A stretch of DNA of 64,000 nt, taken from contig CANIHL010000002.1 of NCBI GenBank assembly GCA_947467375.1, positions 1 to 64,000 of the forward strand, given 5' to 3'. Below, one piece after another: positions 40,555 through 49,523 of the stretch. Within the stretch, counting starts at the first letter, position 1. Each line of letters starts with the position of its first letter. This DNA comes from Acidimicrobiaceae bacterium (GTDB taxonomy: Bacteria > Actinomycetota > Acidimicrobiia > Acidimicrobiales > Ilumatobacteraceae). The notes beneath the pieces were generated by a model that saw only the letters and a program-made list of their open reading frames with translations, did no database searches and was not told the origin of the DNA. The position numbers and the translations under genes are program-made.

Positions 40555-40683
40555 GACGAGTGGGCAGTAGTTGCCGATTCGGTGGTGGGTTACCGCGTGA
40601 AAGAAATTCTGTTTGGTCAAGACACCGAAGGTGTTGGCCGCATTTCAGCAGTGTCGGGCTCACTTGCAATTGCCAATGATTAA
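40555..40683 (+). pseudogene. fragment of a YceI-family protein
   Basis: DEWAVVADSVVGYRVKEILFGQDTEGVGRISAVSGSLAI resembles the N-terminal beta strands of YceI; no start, early stop. Confidence 0.6.
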
Positions 40684-40739
40684 CCACTTGGTTAACCAGT
40701 TTTGACCTTGCTTCTGGCTAAGGCATAAATGAGACTATT

Positions 40740-41417
40740 GTGGAACGAATGAGAACAACCTTCAAAGCACTTTTTGTTGCGGTCCTTTTTGTTGGGGGAA
40801 TCGCAAATTCAGCTCATGCTCAAACTTCCTCGCTCGATGGTCAAGCATGCAAAAAGGCTGGTCAGACTCAAAAGAAGGCCGGATCTTCTTTCAAGTGCAC
40901 AAAAGTCGGAAAGAAGCTTGTCTGGAAAATTACCTCAACAAATGCAAACGCAGGTGGGTTCGGAAATGGCACTCACATGGTTGGCACAGCGGTTAAGCCT
41001 GGACGTTACATAACAACTACAGCGTCAACGATGTGTTATTGGGAGCGCGTGTCCGGGTTTGGCGGAAGTTTCGATGAAATTATTTCAAATGGAAGTGGTG
41101 ACGGCGCTCACTTAGTTATCGACATTCTCGGAACAGAAAGAGGCTTCAAAACAAGTGGTTGTGGAACGTGGGTTCCTTATTCTCCGAAACCAGCGGCAAA
41201 AATAACTGATGGTAATTGGGTTGTAAATGATGAGATCGCACCTGGTCTTTGGCAAGCATCAAAACCTACCAAGTGCTATTGGGAGCGCGTCTCGGATTTC
41301 ACCAGTGGTTTTTCATCGATCATCAGCAATGAATACGAAGGTGGATTGGCACAGATTGACCCTTCAGACATCGGTTTCACTTCATCGGGTTGTGGCACTT
41401 GGACGAAAGTCGGTTGA
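40740..41417 (+). CDS. secreted protein with two tandem CYWERVSxF...SxIISN...GFxxSGCGTW repeats
   Basis: signal peptide ALFVAVLFVGGIANSAHA and two visible internal repeats. Confidence 0.8.
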   Translation: MERMRTTFKALFVAVLFVGGIANSAHAQTSSLDGQACKKAGQTQKKAGSSFKCTKVGKKLVWKITSTNANAGGFGNGTHMVGTAVKPGRYITTTASTMCYWERVSGFGGSFDEIISNGSGDGAHLVIDILGTERGFKTSGCGTWVPYSPKPAAKITDGNWVVNDEIAPGLWQASKPTKCYWERVSDFTSGFSSIISNEYEGGLAQIDPSDIGFTSSGCGTWTKVG

Positions 41418-41468
41418 TTCAGAATTGGGGCCTGAAGTCTTTCGTTAAGGAGTAATCCTCTCGGCAAT

Positions 41469-42260
41469 TTATCCCTCAAAAAGAATTGTCATATTCATGC
41501 CAGAGTCAGGGTGGTATGACCAGGATGCTCTGAAAGTTCCCCAACTTTCCTCAATTCGGCCGTCGAGTGCTCGTGTCCGCATGACTGAATCGAAAATGTA
41601 GTCAGGCGCATCTAAGGCTTTGAGTACGCAGAACGCAGAGAAAAGAGCGTCTCCATCGGCGTCTTCTTCACCTTTAGTGTCGAAAGCAATCGAGACAGCA
41701 TCATTTGACATGAGTTCGCTCGCCACACATCCATCTGCAGTTTCGGTCATACCACCATTTGCGGATTTACTAGCGATTTCCTCGAAAACACCATTTTGAA
41801 AATCCACATCAAAACTTGAATGGAATGAACCTCCCATTTCGTCTGCAATTTGCTGCGCTTCAGATTCTGTATAGGCATCTCGAGGAAGATAGATATATGC
41901 GCTGCCCACAAAAATACCGTAGAACTCAGTTTCTTCAGACCCAATTGAAAGACTAACTCCATCGACTAAGGAATTTGAAAAATATTGTGCTTTTTTGGCA
42001 TCGTCTTCTGACTTGTAAACAGTTATTGACGCCTCTTTTTCTCCACAGTTGATGCTCTCAACAATTGGGTAAGTAGGTACTTTTCTGCTCACAGTGGTAG
42101 TTGTTGCTGGTCCGTCGGAATTAGAGCACGTGCCACCACTTTTAATGAAAGCGTCTCTCACTGTAGAGGCAGTCTGGCCTGATGACCCGCAGCCCAATGA
42201 AAGGAACAGTAATGGTGCTAGAACCGCTGATGTTAAAAAATTGGCCTTTGTTGTTGACAT
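41469..42260 (-). CDS. lipoprotein, C-terminal domain shared with 61010..61501
   Basis: lipobox LFLSLGCG; C-terminal LDAP...TRALDGRIEESWGTFRASWSYHPDSGM. Confidence 0.75.
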   Translation of the reverse strand: MSTTKANFLTSAVLAPLLFLSLGCGSSGQTASTVRDAFIKSGGTCSNSDGPATTTTVSRKVPTYPIVESINCGEKEASITVYKSEDDAKKAQYFSNSLVDGVSLSIGSEETEFYGIFVGSAYIYLPRDAYTESEAQQIADEMGGSFHSSFDVDFQNGVFEEIASKSANGGMTETADGCVASELMSNDAVSIAFDTKGEEDADGDALFSAFCVLKALDAPDYIFDSVMRTRALDGRIEESWGTFRASWSYHPDSGMNMTILFEG

Positions 42261-42296
42261 GAAATTTTGCGTTATCAGGGCTATTCAAGATAATTG

Positions 42297-42902
42297 ATGT
42301 ATGTTTTTGCCAATTTCTGTATGATCTATTTTGTGCGAAATCGTAATTCTTCAAAGGTAAAGATTTTTTTGGGGGTTGTGAGTATTCTTGTAGCTACATC
42401 TTGCAGCAACGATGTAAAGGTTGACGAGAAGTACTTGCCGTGTACCAATTACAATGTTGTTTCAGAGAGAGAGCTCCCTCTTGTGAAATGTGATCAAAGT
42501 CGTTTGATCGGAAAGCTGCAAGAGTTACTAGGAATTCCAGTTACCGAAAAATTTGATGTAGGTACAGCTATAGCGGTAGAAAAGTTTCAAGTTAGCCAAG
42601 GCCTTTTTGCTTCAGCGAGCATTGACGTCGACACTATAAATCGAATATCGGAACTATTTGGAAATGGGCTAAACGGCGAGGCATGCCTTTTCAACATAAG
42701 TCAGCCATCGCGACCGTGGAAGAAATGCGACTTCAATAACGAAATTATTCCGTTTCAGAGATTTATGGGAATTGAAGCCGATGGTTTTATTGGCCCTGGG
42801 ACGGTTGAGGCAATAATTGCCTTTCAGAACCAATACGGTTTACCGGAATCAGGTGCACTAGATGAACCAACATGGAAATTATTTGTTTCAATAACTAATT
42901 GA
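42297..42902 (+). CDS. lipoprotein with two peptidoglycan-binding (PG_binding_1-like) repeats
   Basis: VATSCSN lipobox-like; KLQELLGIPVTEKFDVGTAIAVEKFQVSQGL and FQRFMGIEADGFIGPGTVEAIIAFQNQYGLPESGALDEPTW. Confidence 0.75.
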   Translation: MYVFANFCMIYFVRNRNSSKVKIFLGVVSILVATSCSNDVKVDEKYLPCTNYNVVSERELPLVKCDQSRLIGKLQELLGIPVTEKFDVGTAIAVEKFQVSQGLFASASIDVDTINRISELFGNGLNGEACLFNISQPSRPWKKCDFNNEIIPFQRFMGIEADGFIGPGTVEAIIAFQNQYGLPESGALDEPTWKLFVSITN

Positions 42903-42915
42903 AACTAAGTAAGCA

Positions 42916-42961
42916 CCTAATATCTGGCAACAGTTTATTGGAACTGTTGCCAGATATTAGG
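42916..42961. terminator. 20-bp perfect inverted repeat between convergent genes
   Basis: CCTAATATCTGGCAACAGTT-TATTGG-AACTGTTGCCAGATATTAGG. Confidence 0.7.
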
Positions 42962-42977
42962 AAATACAGCGGGGAAG

Positions 42978-43397
42978 TTACTTGCAGAGCTCGCTCTTGC
43001 CCCAGTAAGGCGCGATTACAGACAGCCGGTTATACGGATAAATGATTTTGATGACATCATTCGTGTCAAGCCTTGTAAACACGTACTCACATCCAGCAAG
43101 TAAACCACTCTTATATCCAACAGCTTGCCCGCTGGAGTAGCCATCGCTAACTCCTTCTTCTCGTGCGACATCTTTTGCTGCCTCAAGTTCAGAGGTTGAA
43201 TATTTCTTTCCAACAATCCCCGACAGCGCACCCGCAGATGTTAGGACGACTCCCAAGAGGAATGTTGCAGAAGCTACAGCAATCATTCTCGCTATCGGAC
43301 GTTGATGCAGTTTCGAAGCGCTCTTTTCACTCTTTAAAGATTGCGCTCCAGCTGGTGTCGTATCAACTGGCATATTATTTGTTGGTTCACTTTCCAT
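42978..43397 (-). CDS. single-TM protein with extracytoplasmic GYxxG-type domain, paralog of 43425..43937
   Basis: TM AVASATFLLGVVLTSAGAL; GYSSGQAVGYKSGLLAGCEYVFTRL...PYWGKSELCK. Confidence 0.7.
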   Translation of the reverse strand: MESEPTNNMPVDTTPAGAQSLKSEKSASKLHQRPIARMIAVASATFLLGVVLTSAGALSGIVGKKYSTSELEAAKDVAREEGVSDGYSSGQAVGYKSGLLAGCEYVFTRLDTNDVIKIIYPYNRLSVIAPYWGKSELCK

Positions 43398-43424
43398 TGG
43401 TCCCTCACTTTTGTTTTGTAGCGG

Positions 43425-43937
43425 TCATTTGCAGACTTCGCTTCTGGTCCAGTAATAGCCGTAAATATCGCTTGCGTAAAACGGAGATTCAATTGCAATC
43501 AAATTTGGGCCAATTTTTGTAAATACATAGTAACAACCGTCTTTGTAACCCTGTTTGTAGCCTTCATCATTGCCGTTCGTGTATCCGTTTAGGTTTCCCT
43601 CTTGGTAACCCGTATCGAAAGCTACTGACCGCTCCTTCTTCAAGTCGATAGATGCCTTGCCCGCAACGAACCCACCAACACTTCCACCTACTATGAGCAC
43701 GAACCCCAATACGGATAGAAGGACCTTACGTTTTGTGGAGCGCTTCTGTTTTGGCTCCGAAGTGTTGTTCGAAGGCGAAGCCTCCATAGGGCTGGTCGCT
43801 AAAGGCTGAGCCGCAATTGAAGGAGTCGCAATTGAAGAGACCGATTGTGAAACGTCAGTGGCTAACGAAGTTCCACAAGAGGTGCAAAATGAAGAGCCGG
43901 AGTTCTGAGCTCCGCATGAAGTACAGAATTGGCTCAT
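43425..43937 (-). CDS. zinc-ribbon plus TM plus GYxxG-type domain protein
   Basis: CTSCGAQNSGSSFCTSCG; TM VLLSVLGFVLIVGGSVGGFVAG; GYQEGNLNGYTNGNDEGYKQGYKDGCYYVFTKI...YYWTRSEVCK. Confidence 0.8.
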   Translation of the reverse strand: MSQFCTSCGAQNSGSSFCTSCGTSLATDVSQSVSSIATPSIAAQPLATSPMEASPSNNTSEPKQKRSTKRKVLLSVLGFVLIVGGSVGGFVAGKASIDLKKERSVAFDTGYQEGNLNGYTNGNDEGYKQGYKDGCYYVFTKIGPNLIAIESPFYASDIYGYYWTRSEVCK

Positions 43938-45025
43938 GGTTTGCCAATGGTCTGCAGTTTGCTCTGAATTGCAGTGGATTTCTTTATTGCGAGATAGCTG
44001 AGACCAGCTGAAGAGAGAAGCATCAGTGCGATAGCCGGTCCAATGCCATCACTATTTTCAGTAATTGCAGTAATGAAAGCAATGATTCCGGCAAATCCGG
44101 CAAATCCGCCGATGAGTAGTGAGGTTTTGCGTGAGCGTTGGACTGCAACAGAAATAAGAAGAATTCCCGCAACTGCAAGAAGAAGCGATGCTGCGGTTCG
44201 ATCGCCGCTCGATCCAAGTACGCCAAATGCTCCTGTTCCCTCGAAGACGATACCTACACCGATAAAAATACGACCGAGTGAGGGCCAATCTTTTCGATCG
44301 AGATTCCATGCGACTGCAAGCAAGATAATTCCAACAATTAGAAGAAGAGAGGATGATTGCTGGGCTACGGAATCAAGTAGGTCTGTAGGGGAATCAAATA
44401 CGGAGTACCCCCTAATTGATGACTGCATAATCCAGATGACAATTCCAAAGCCTATTGAGAGCAGTCCAGATGAAAGCAATGCAGGTCTGCCGCGAAGGAT
44501 TGGTAGGGCCCATGCAGCTCCAAAAGCAATTCCAAGGACAATTAGAGGAAATCCGATATCTCCATCATCGATTGAGTTCCCAAAAAGGAAAAGCACACTT
44601 AGTGCAAGCAGAGGAATTGCTGCAACCGTTGCCCCAGGAATCAGGTCTTTACTGATGAATCTGATTGAAAGATATGTAACCGCAAAACCAATTGCTGTCC
44701 ATACGAATCCGATCATAAACGGCGAATCTGAATAGCTTGAGTCGATCGCGTCAAAAGCAAGTGCCAGGACAGCAAATGCAAATAACGCTCCGCTGATCAT
44801 TGTGATCACTGACTGCAAGTCTGTGGGTGGGGACGTATGGCGCTGAGCTTGCAAATCCTTTAATAGATCTGCTTTTAGTGATTGGACCTTGGACGTTTGA
44901 GCTTGTGGAACGTACGAGGTTTGCTGTGGAGTGGAATTAGTGACCACACCTATATTCAGTGGCTGACCGCAAGCCCTGCAAAACTTTGCATCGGCTGCAT
45001 TTTCGTGCCCATTAGTACAAAACAT
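43934..45025 (-). CDS. zinc-ribbon (CxNGH variant) polytopic membrane protein
   Basis: MFCTNGHENAADAKFCRACGQPL then many TMs; AGGGGGA RBS. Confidence 0.8.
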   Translation of the reverse strand: MFCTNGHENAADAKFCRACGQPLNIGVVTNSTPQQTSYVPQAQTSKVQSLKADLLKDLQAQRHTSPPTDLQSVITMISGALFAFAVLALAFDAIDSSYSDSPFMIGFVWTAIGFAVTYLSIRFISKDLIPGATVAAIPLLALSVLFLFGNSIDDGDIGFPLIVLGIAFGAAWALPILRGRPALLSSGLLSIGFGIVIWIMQSSIRGYSVFDSPTDLLDSVAQQSSSLLLIVGIILLAVAWNLDRKDWPSLGRIFIGVGIVFEGTGAFGVLGSSGDRTAASLLLAVAGILLISVAVQRSRKTSLLIGGFAGFAGIIAFITAITENSDGIGPAIALMLLSSAGLSYLAIKKSTAIQSKLQTIGKP

Positions 45026-45092
45026 TTGTCCCCCTTGGTTTAGTACCATTCTGGCACCAGATGATTTTTCCTGTCAAACTTGAAACTAGTGT

Positions 45093-45632
45093 TTACTCGC
45101 CGGGCTGGCATGGATTGTAAACAAAAAACACTTCTACGTAGACTCCGTTTGTGGGTATAAAGTCACCCGCAGGGCCGCCGTAGAAGCGCACATTTGTATC
45201 CTTTGTTTCAGACAGACTTGGTCCGTCTGTTTTTGGGAACTCGTCAGGCGACACTAGATGAAAACTCGCGTCGTAGAACTTTTGCGCATTTACTTGGCCA
45301 TCACCTGCAGTTTCGCCCGGTTTGTAGTATCCATAAACAAGCGCAACGGCAACCTCGTAATCGTTTAACTTGTTGGCTTTACTGAAGTCATCCATTTTCT
45401 TACGAACAGTGCGTAGAGCTTCATTTTCATCTGTATAAGTCAACGGTAGAGGCGTCGGGAAGTACGTCCTTTCCGCTAACTTGCATTCTTGATCCCGGTT
45501 TCCCGCTACCTGAAAAGAAGCAGTTGCGAGGAACACAAGAGCAACACCTAAAAGTAGGTCAGTGAAGAGCCATCCAGCTAAACCAACGACGTCTTCACTG
45601 CGACGGCTCTTATTTCTTCTTAAATACGACAT
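45093..45632 (-). CDS. N-terminal single-TM protein, possibly MotB/ZorB-type
   Basis: GLAGWLFTDLLLGVALVFLATASF TM with internal Asp; no OmpA domain recognised. Confidence 0.7.
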   Translation of the reverse strand: MSYLRRNKSRRSEDVVGLAGWLFTDLLLGVALVFLATASFQVAGNRDQECKLAERTYFPTPLPLTYTDENEALRTVRKKMDDFSKANKLNDYEVAVALVYGYYKPGETAGDGQVNAQKFYDASFHLVSPDEFPKTDGPSLSETKDTNVRFYGGPAGDFIPTNGVYVEVFFVYNPCQPGE

Positions 45633-45635
45633 TTT

Positions 45636-46109
45636 CTACTTTGAATCTGATTCGTAACTGATGACTACGCCTTGTTTACTAAATGCAATTCGGCAATATG
45701 TATCTTTCGAAACTGCAGCGTATTGAAGGTTCACATTCTCTGTGAAATTTGTGTAGGTATCTGGTAGACCTGTGTTTTCAAAATCGAGGATGACTTGGAG
45801 TAACGCTTCATTTAATGCCCAGGCGTCAGCAAGGGGTTGCCAATAGTTGTCCGCCGCCGCTGCCTCCGCCGCCAAAATCGCTCGTTTTCGAACGTCAGTT
45901 AGATTTGCGTCTGAGTCAGCATTCTCTCCAACTTTCAAACCAACTTCAACGATGTTTGCTGAATCCAAACTGCTTGTGATGTCTTGCATGCATGACATCG
46001 CTGCTTTTTCATCACCATTACTTCCCCCAGTAATTCCACATGAGGTCATTAACAACGCCATTCCACCTGCTGCAAAAGCAACTTTAAGTGCAGAGTAAGT
46101 TTTCATCAT
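45636..46109 (-). CDS. lipoprotein
   Basis: AGGMALLMTSCGITGG lipobox; 4-nt overlap with upstream gene. Confidence 0.72.
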   Translation of the reverse strand: MMKTYSALKVAFAAGGMALLMTSCGITGGSNGDEKAAMSCMQDITSSLDSANIVEVGLKVGENADSDANLTDVRKRAILAAEAAAADNYWQPLADAWALNEALLQVILDFENTGLPDTYTNFTENVNLQYAAVSKDTYCRIAFSKQGVVISYESDSK

Positions 46110-47512
46110 CGGCCTCCTCTAATAATGCCTTGTAATTGCTGGTGAATTGCATCTAAATCTTCACGGAGTTGCTTGGTTCCGTATTCAACTGAAGCGTTTG
46201 TTCTTGCCAATTGTTTGCTTGCTTCCTCGATGGTCAGGGCTGCTTCGGCAAATAGCGTGGTCACGTTTCCTCCAACTGCAGAATTCAAACCTTGCACTGA
46301 TGAAACAAGATCTTTAATTGAATCAGAAATTTGAACTCCTGTGCTAGCGACAAAAGTGTTGGTGCTTTGGTTTAGCGCTTCAATGTGTGGGTTTAGAGCG
46401 GCCACACCTGCTGATACCGACTCAAGACGGGATGCACTCTCGTTTACATCGCGAGCTGCTTGCGTGAGGTCATTGAGTGCCTCAGCCAAAGCTTCGCCGA
46501 TTGATTCAGGGTTTGCCTGACGCTTTCCGTGCAACGTGTTTGAGATTTCCAGGCCGAGAGCAAGTCTTTTCTTTTCAATTTTCTCAAGCGCCTGCGCGTT
46601 TTCGGCTTCAGCCTTTACGGAGGATGCACCAGATACAAAAGTAAGAACGATGATGGCAAGGATCAGAATTGCGTCCAGGAATGCCACATGTTGAATTTTC
46701 CAAAATGGATTCAAGTACATGTCTGCATTCGTGAGGTATTTGTTTGGGTTTTGCCAGAATTGTAGAAATTGAAGGTTCAAGTTGCTGCTTCCCTCTTTTT
46801 CGTACCATTCTGCGTATTTTCCGAACGCACTCACTGCACGACCAATACTGAGCCAGGTGAGAAGCACTGGAACGAAGACCAAAACGTTGCGGAAAAATCC
46901 TGTCAAGCGAGAAATCGTGTCCCAACGACTTCCGTCCACCGGTTCTGGATGAGGGAGCATTTCCTGTGGGTCTAAAGACGCCCACATACTTAGGTCGTCA
47001 CGGTTTGCAACAGCCTGTTGTAGGCCCCTGATGTAGGGGTGATCAGTTTCGTTGTATTCAGAGGCCCAATTCTGGAGATTTTGCATCGCGTCTATGTTGA
47101 CGGTTGTTCCGAATAGAAATGGTCGAGGAGTCTGCGAGTCATCCTGGCCTAGGTCATCTGCGTCGTCGTCAAGGTCATCTGCATCAGTGGCATCTGTGTC
47201 GTCGTCAAGGTCATCTGCATCGGTGGCATCTGTGTCGTCGTCAAGGTCATCTGCATCGGTGGCATCTGTGTCGTCGTCAAGGTCATCTGCATCGGTGGCA
47301 TCTGTGTCGTCGTCAAGGTCATCTGCATCGGTGGCATCTGCATCGTCGCCCATCAAGTCAAGTTCAAGAGCTTCGCCAGCCACTTCCGCCCACTCGGATA
47401 GTGCCGAATCGTCCGTCGAATCGCTCTGAATAGTCGGTTCAATTACCGATCCACATATACCGCAAAATTTCGCGTCATCTGGTTGTTCATGCCCATTTAT
47501 ACAATTCAACAT
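46106..47512 (-). CDS. zinc-ribbon / Asp-rich repeat / two-TM / coiled-coil protein
   Basis: MLNCINGHEQPDDAKFCGICG; (TDATDADDLDDD)n; VLVFVPVLLTWLSIGRAV and HVAFLDAILILAIIVLTFV TMs; long coiled-coil tail. Confidence 0.8.
   Translation of the reverse strand: MLNCINGHEQPDDAKFCGICGSVIEPTIQSDSTDDSALSEWAEVAGEALELDLMGDDADATDADDLDDDTDATDADDLDDDTDATDADDLDDDTDATDADDLDDDTDATDADDLDDDADDLGQDDSQTPRPFLFGTTVNIDAMQNLQNWASEYNETDHPYIRGLQQAVANRDDLSMWASLDPQEMLPHPEPVDGSRWDTISRLTGFFRNVLVFVPVLLTWLSIGRAVSAFGKYAEWYEKEGSSNLNLQFLQFWQNPNKYLTNADMYLNPFWKIQHVAFLDAILILAIIVLTFVSGASSVKAEAENAQALEKIEKKRLALGLEISNTLHGKRQANPESIGEALAEALNDLTQAARDVNESASRLESVSAGVAALNPHIEALNQSTNTFVASTGVQISDSIKDLVSSVQGLNSAVGGNVTTLFAEAALTIEEASKQLARTNASVEYGTKQLREDLDAIHQQLQGIIRGGR
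47163..47342. repeat. five 36-bp tandem repeats encoding TDATDADDLDDD
   Basis: unit TCGTCGTCAAGGTCATCTGCATCGGTGGCATCTGTG x5, units 1 and 5 slightly diverged. Confidence 0.93.
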
Positions 47513-47517
47513 TGGAA

Positions 47518-49413
47518 TTATCCCCCCACACTTTCTGCGCGCTTGTCACTGTATACCAATAAGTACTCTGATCCCGAAAAATTGAAATAACTAGCTGATG
47601 AAATTTGTCCACTGATGTCGTAACGACATTTTCCAATTTTTTCGAGTGAAATATTTCGACAAAGTTCAAGTGTGGATTTTTGAGTTAACTGGAAATATGT
47701 AAAGCCACTCAAAGGAAGGAGAATTGCGGCTGCGCAACTTGCCAATATCTTTTTTTGCTTGGCTTTGTGACGAGCTATTTCTGCAAGTTCCTGATTTCGC
47801 TTTTGTACTTCTGCGTCATAAAAACTGGCATCGTCATCGTCATTGCCGTTTCGAGACGAAGCTTGACGCTTTTTGGGAGCATCAGGAATGTATGGCGCAG
47901 CGGGAATCGATATTGAATGGCGCAATTTTTCGGGTGCGAGAATAATTATTCCTGAAGGAGAGCGGACTCCCGTAATCACATCAATCTGTACATCGCCCCC
48001 ACCGGGAAGATTCAATTTTCTATCTTCGATTAGCTTCCCGGGTTTTCTTTGAATTTCATGTGAAATAGTTTTCCTAGGCGATTTGATTTGAATCTGAGCG
48101 TAATTCACATAAGGAGAAACTGGCCAAGTCCACTGCACTTCTGCTGACTCGATGGAAATTCGCGACGTGATCGAAGCCAAGCCTGCTTCAACTAGCCCAT
48201 GTTTTACGGCTCTGTCTAAATGCGGATGATTCTCAAGAGTCGAAAGTGCCCCAGTTGAGAAATGGAGAGAAACTTCAGTCTCACGGGCGTCCGAAAGCAT
48301 TTCCTCGAAATCCTCTTTGGATTGAGGCGCAGCAAACATTGTCATTGCCGGGGGTAGGTCAAGTTTGAAATGTCCAGAGCTGTGAGTTTCTCGACTCAAC
48401 AAGATTCTCTGCCGAGCCTGAGTCGAAGTTTCTATTAGACGTTCTTTGGCAAGATGAATTTCGGCTAACGCGACAGTTTCTCTATCAATTTCACTTTTGA
48501 TCTCTGCAGATTCGCGAATCACATATCTTGCGAACCCTGATTCATATGCTCGTCTGATCGCAAGTGAATCTCGAGAGTTATCTCTGATAATCCTGAGTTC
48601 ACTCGAAAGGGAATTGAATGCATGTTCTTGGCCAGAGTTGTAAGTCTCAATCAGTGCATTGACGAGTGATTTACTTTGAAGATGATGGAATTTATGGATT
48701 TCGTTAATCGTCGGGTAGACGGAATACTCTTCGATGAGAAATCTCCAACACCAGAGTGCAAACAGGGCGCGATCTGATTGAAGAGGGTCGAGTCCGTTTG
48801 GTACGTCCCAGGTAGGAGATTTGATTGGGTGCTTTTCGCGTAATTCTGGAGTTGTGATGGAATCGGCATCAAGGATAAATATCGACGGAGTTATTCCTAA
48901 GCGAACAACCAAATTGTTCCCCGAGTAATCGGAATAGACAAGACCATGCCGGTGGACAGTATGAATCGCATCGTGCAAGTCGATTGCGATTTCTAGGCGG
49001 TCCTGTTCGCTGACATTGGGTTTTGCGGACGTAACCGCTTTGCGGTTGAAGTAATTTTTGTCCATTAAAAACTTCATTTGCAGCAACTGCTGGCTTGTTC
49101 GACCTGCAGTTGTAAGCGAGAAGTAGGCATCGTCTGGTGCTTTTGGCATTGAAAAACCCGAAATATTGCCGCTTACCCCAAAACCTTCCACTGGCCAACT
49201 AAACCGAGTGAGAAAAGTTGCACGATCGCTTGGGCGTGCCCACTGCTGGATATCGATCAATCGTTCAAGCATCTGCGCTAGCTCACCCGTTAGTGGTGAA
49301 TTCAGCTTCTTGAGGTATCGATCTGGAAACCCAGGATCGCGGTAAACCGATGCAAATCCGCCGCTATTGACGAATTCGTTCTTGGTTACGTTCGGGAAGT
49401 TTGGGTTGATCAT
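47518..49413 (-). CDS. TerY-P-type protein kinase-like protein with C-terminal TM
   Basis: GGFASVYRDPGFPDRYLKKL; HGLVYSDYSGNNLVV; IFILDADS; TM ILASCAAAILLPLSGFTYF. Confidence 0.72.
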   Translation of the reverse strand: MINPNFPNVTKNEFVNSGGFASVYRDPGFPDRYLKKLNSPLTGELAQMLERLIDIQQWARPSDRATFLTRFSWPVEGFGVSGNISGFSMPKAPDDAYFSLTTAGRTSQQLLQMKFLMDKNYFNRKAVTSAKPNVSEQDRLEIAIDLHDAIHTVHRHGLVYSDYSGNNLVVRLGITPSIFILDADSITTPELREKHPIKSPTWDVPNGLDPLQSDRALFALWCWRFLIEEYSVYPTINEIHKFHHLQSKSLVNALIETYNSGQEHAFNSLSSELRIIRDNSRDSLAIRRAYESGFARYVIRESAEIKSEIDRETVALAEIHLAKERLIETSTQARQRILLSRETHSSGHFKLDLPPAMTMFAAPQSKEDFEEMLSDARETEVSLHFSTGALSTLENHPHLDRAVKHGLVEAGLASITSRISIESAEVQWTWPVSPYVNYAQIQIKSPRKTISHEIQRKPGKLIEDRKLNLPGGGDVQIDVITGVRSPSGIIILAPEKLRHSISIPAAPYIPDAPKKRQASSRNGNDDDDASFYDAEVQKRNQELAEIARHKAKQKKILASCAAAILLPLSGFTYFQLTQKSTLELCRNISLEKIGKCRYDISGQISSASYFNFSGSEYLLVYSDKRAESVGG

Positions 49414-49455
49414 TTAGAGGTACCAAGACGCACAATAGGGCAATACAGGCAAAAT

Positions 49456-49485
49456 CACATAATTTGGTATGTACCAAATTATGTG
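49456..49485. promoter_or_regulatory. perfect 30-bp palindrome in the divergent promoter region
   Basis: CACATAATTTGGTA-TG-TACCAAATTATGTG, 14-bp arms. Confidence 0.75.
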
Positions 49486-49523
49486 CATAGAGTTAGGCTA
49501 AATAGAGCGTGTTCGGGGGGACT

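Noticed and set aside
47163-47342. Possible CRISPR array
   Set aside because: Contiguous 36-bp tandem repeats without unique spacers, in frame within a coding sequence
47052-47429. Ser/Arg repeat plus-strand ORFs (SSSRSSASVAS, RRQGHLHRWHLC)
   Set aside because: Reverse-strand reading of the Asp-rich coding repeat
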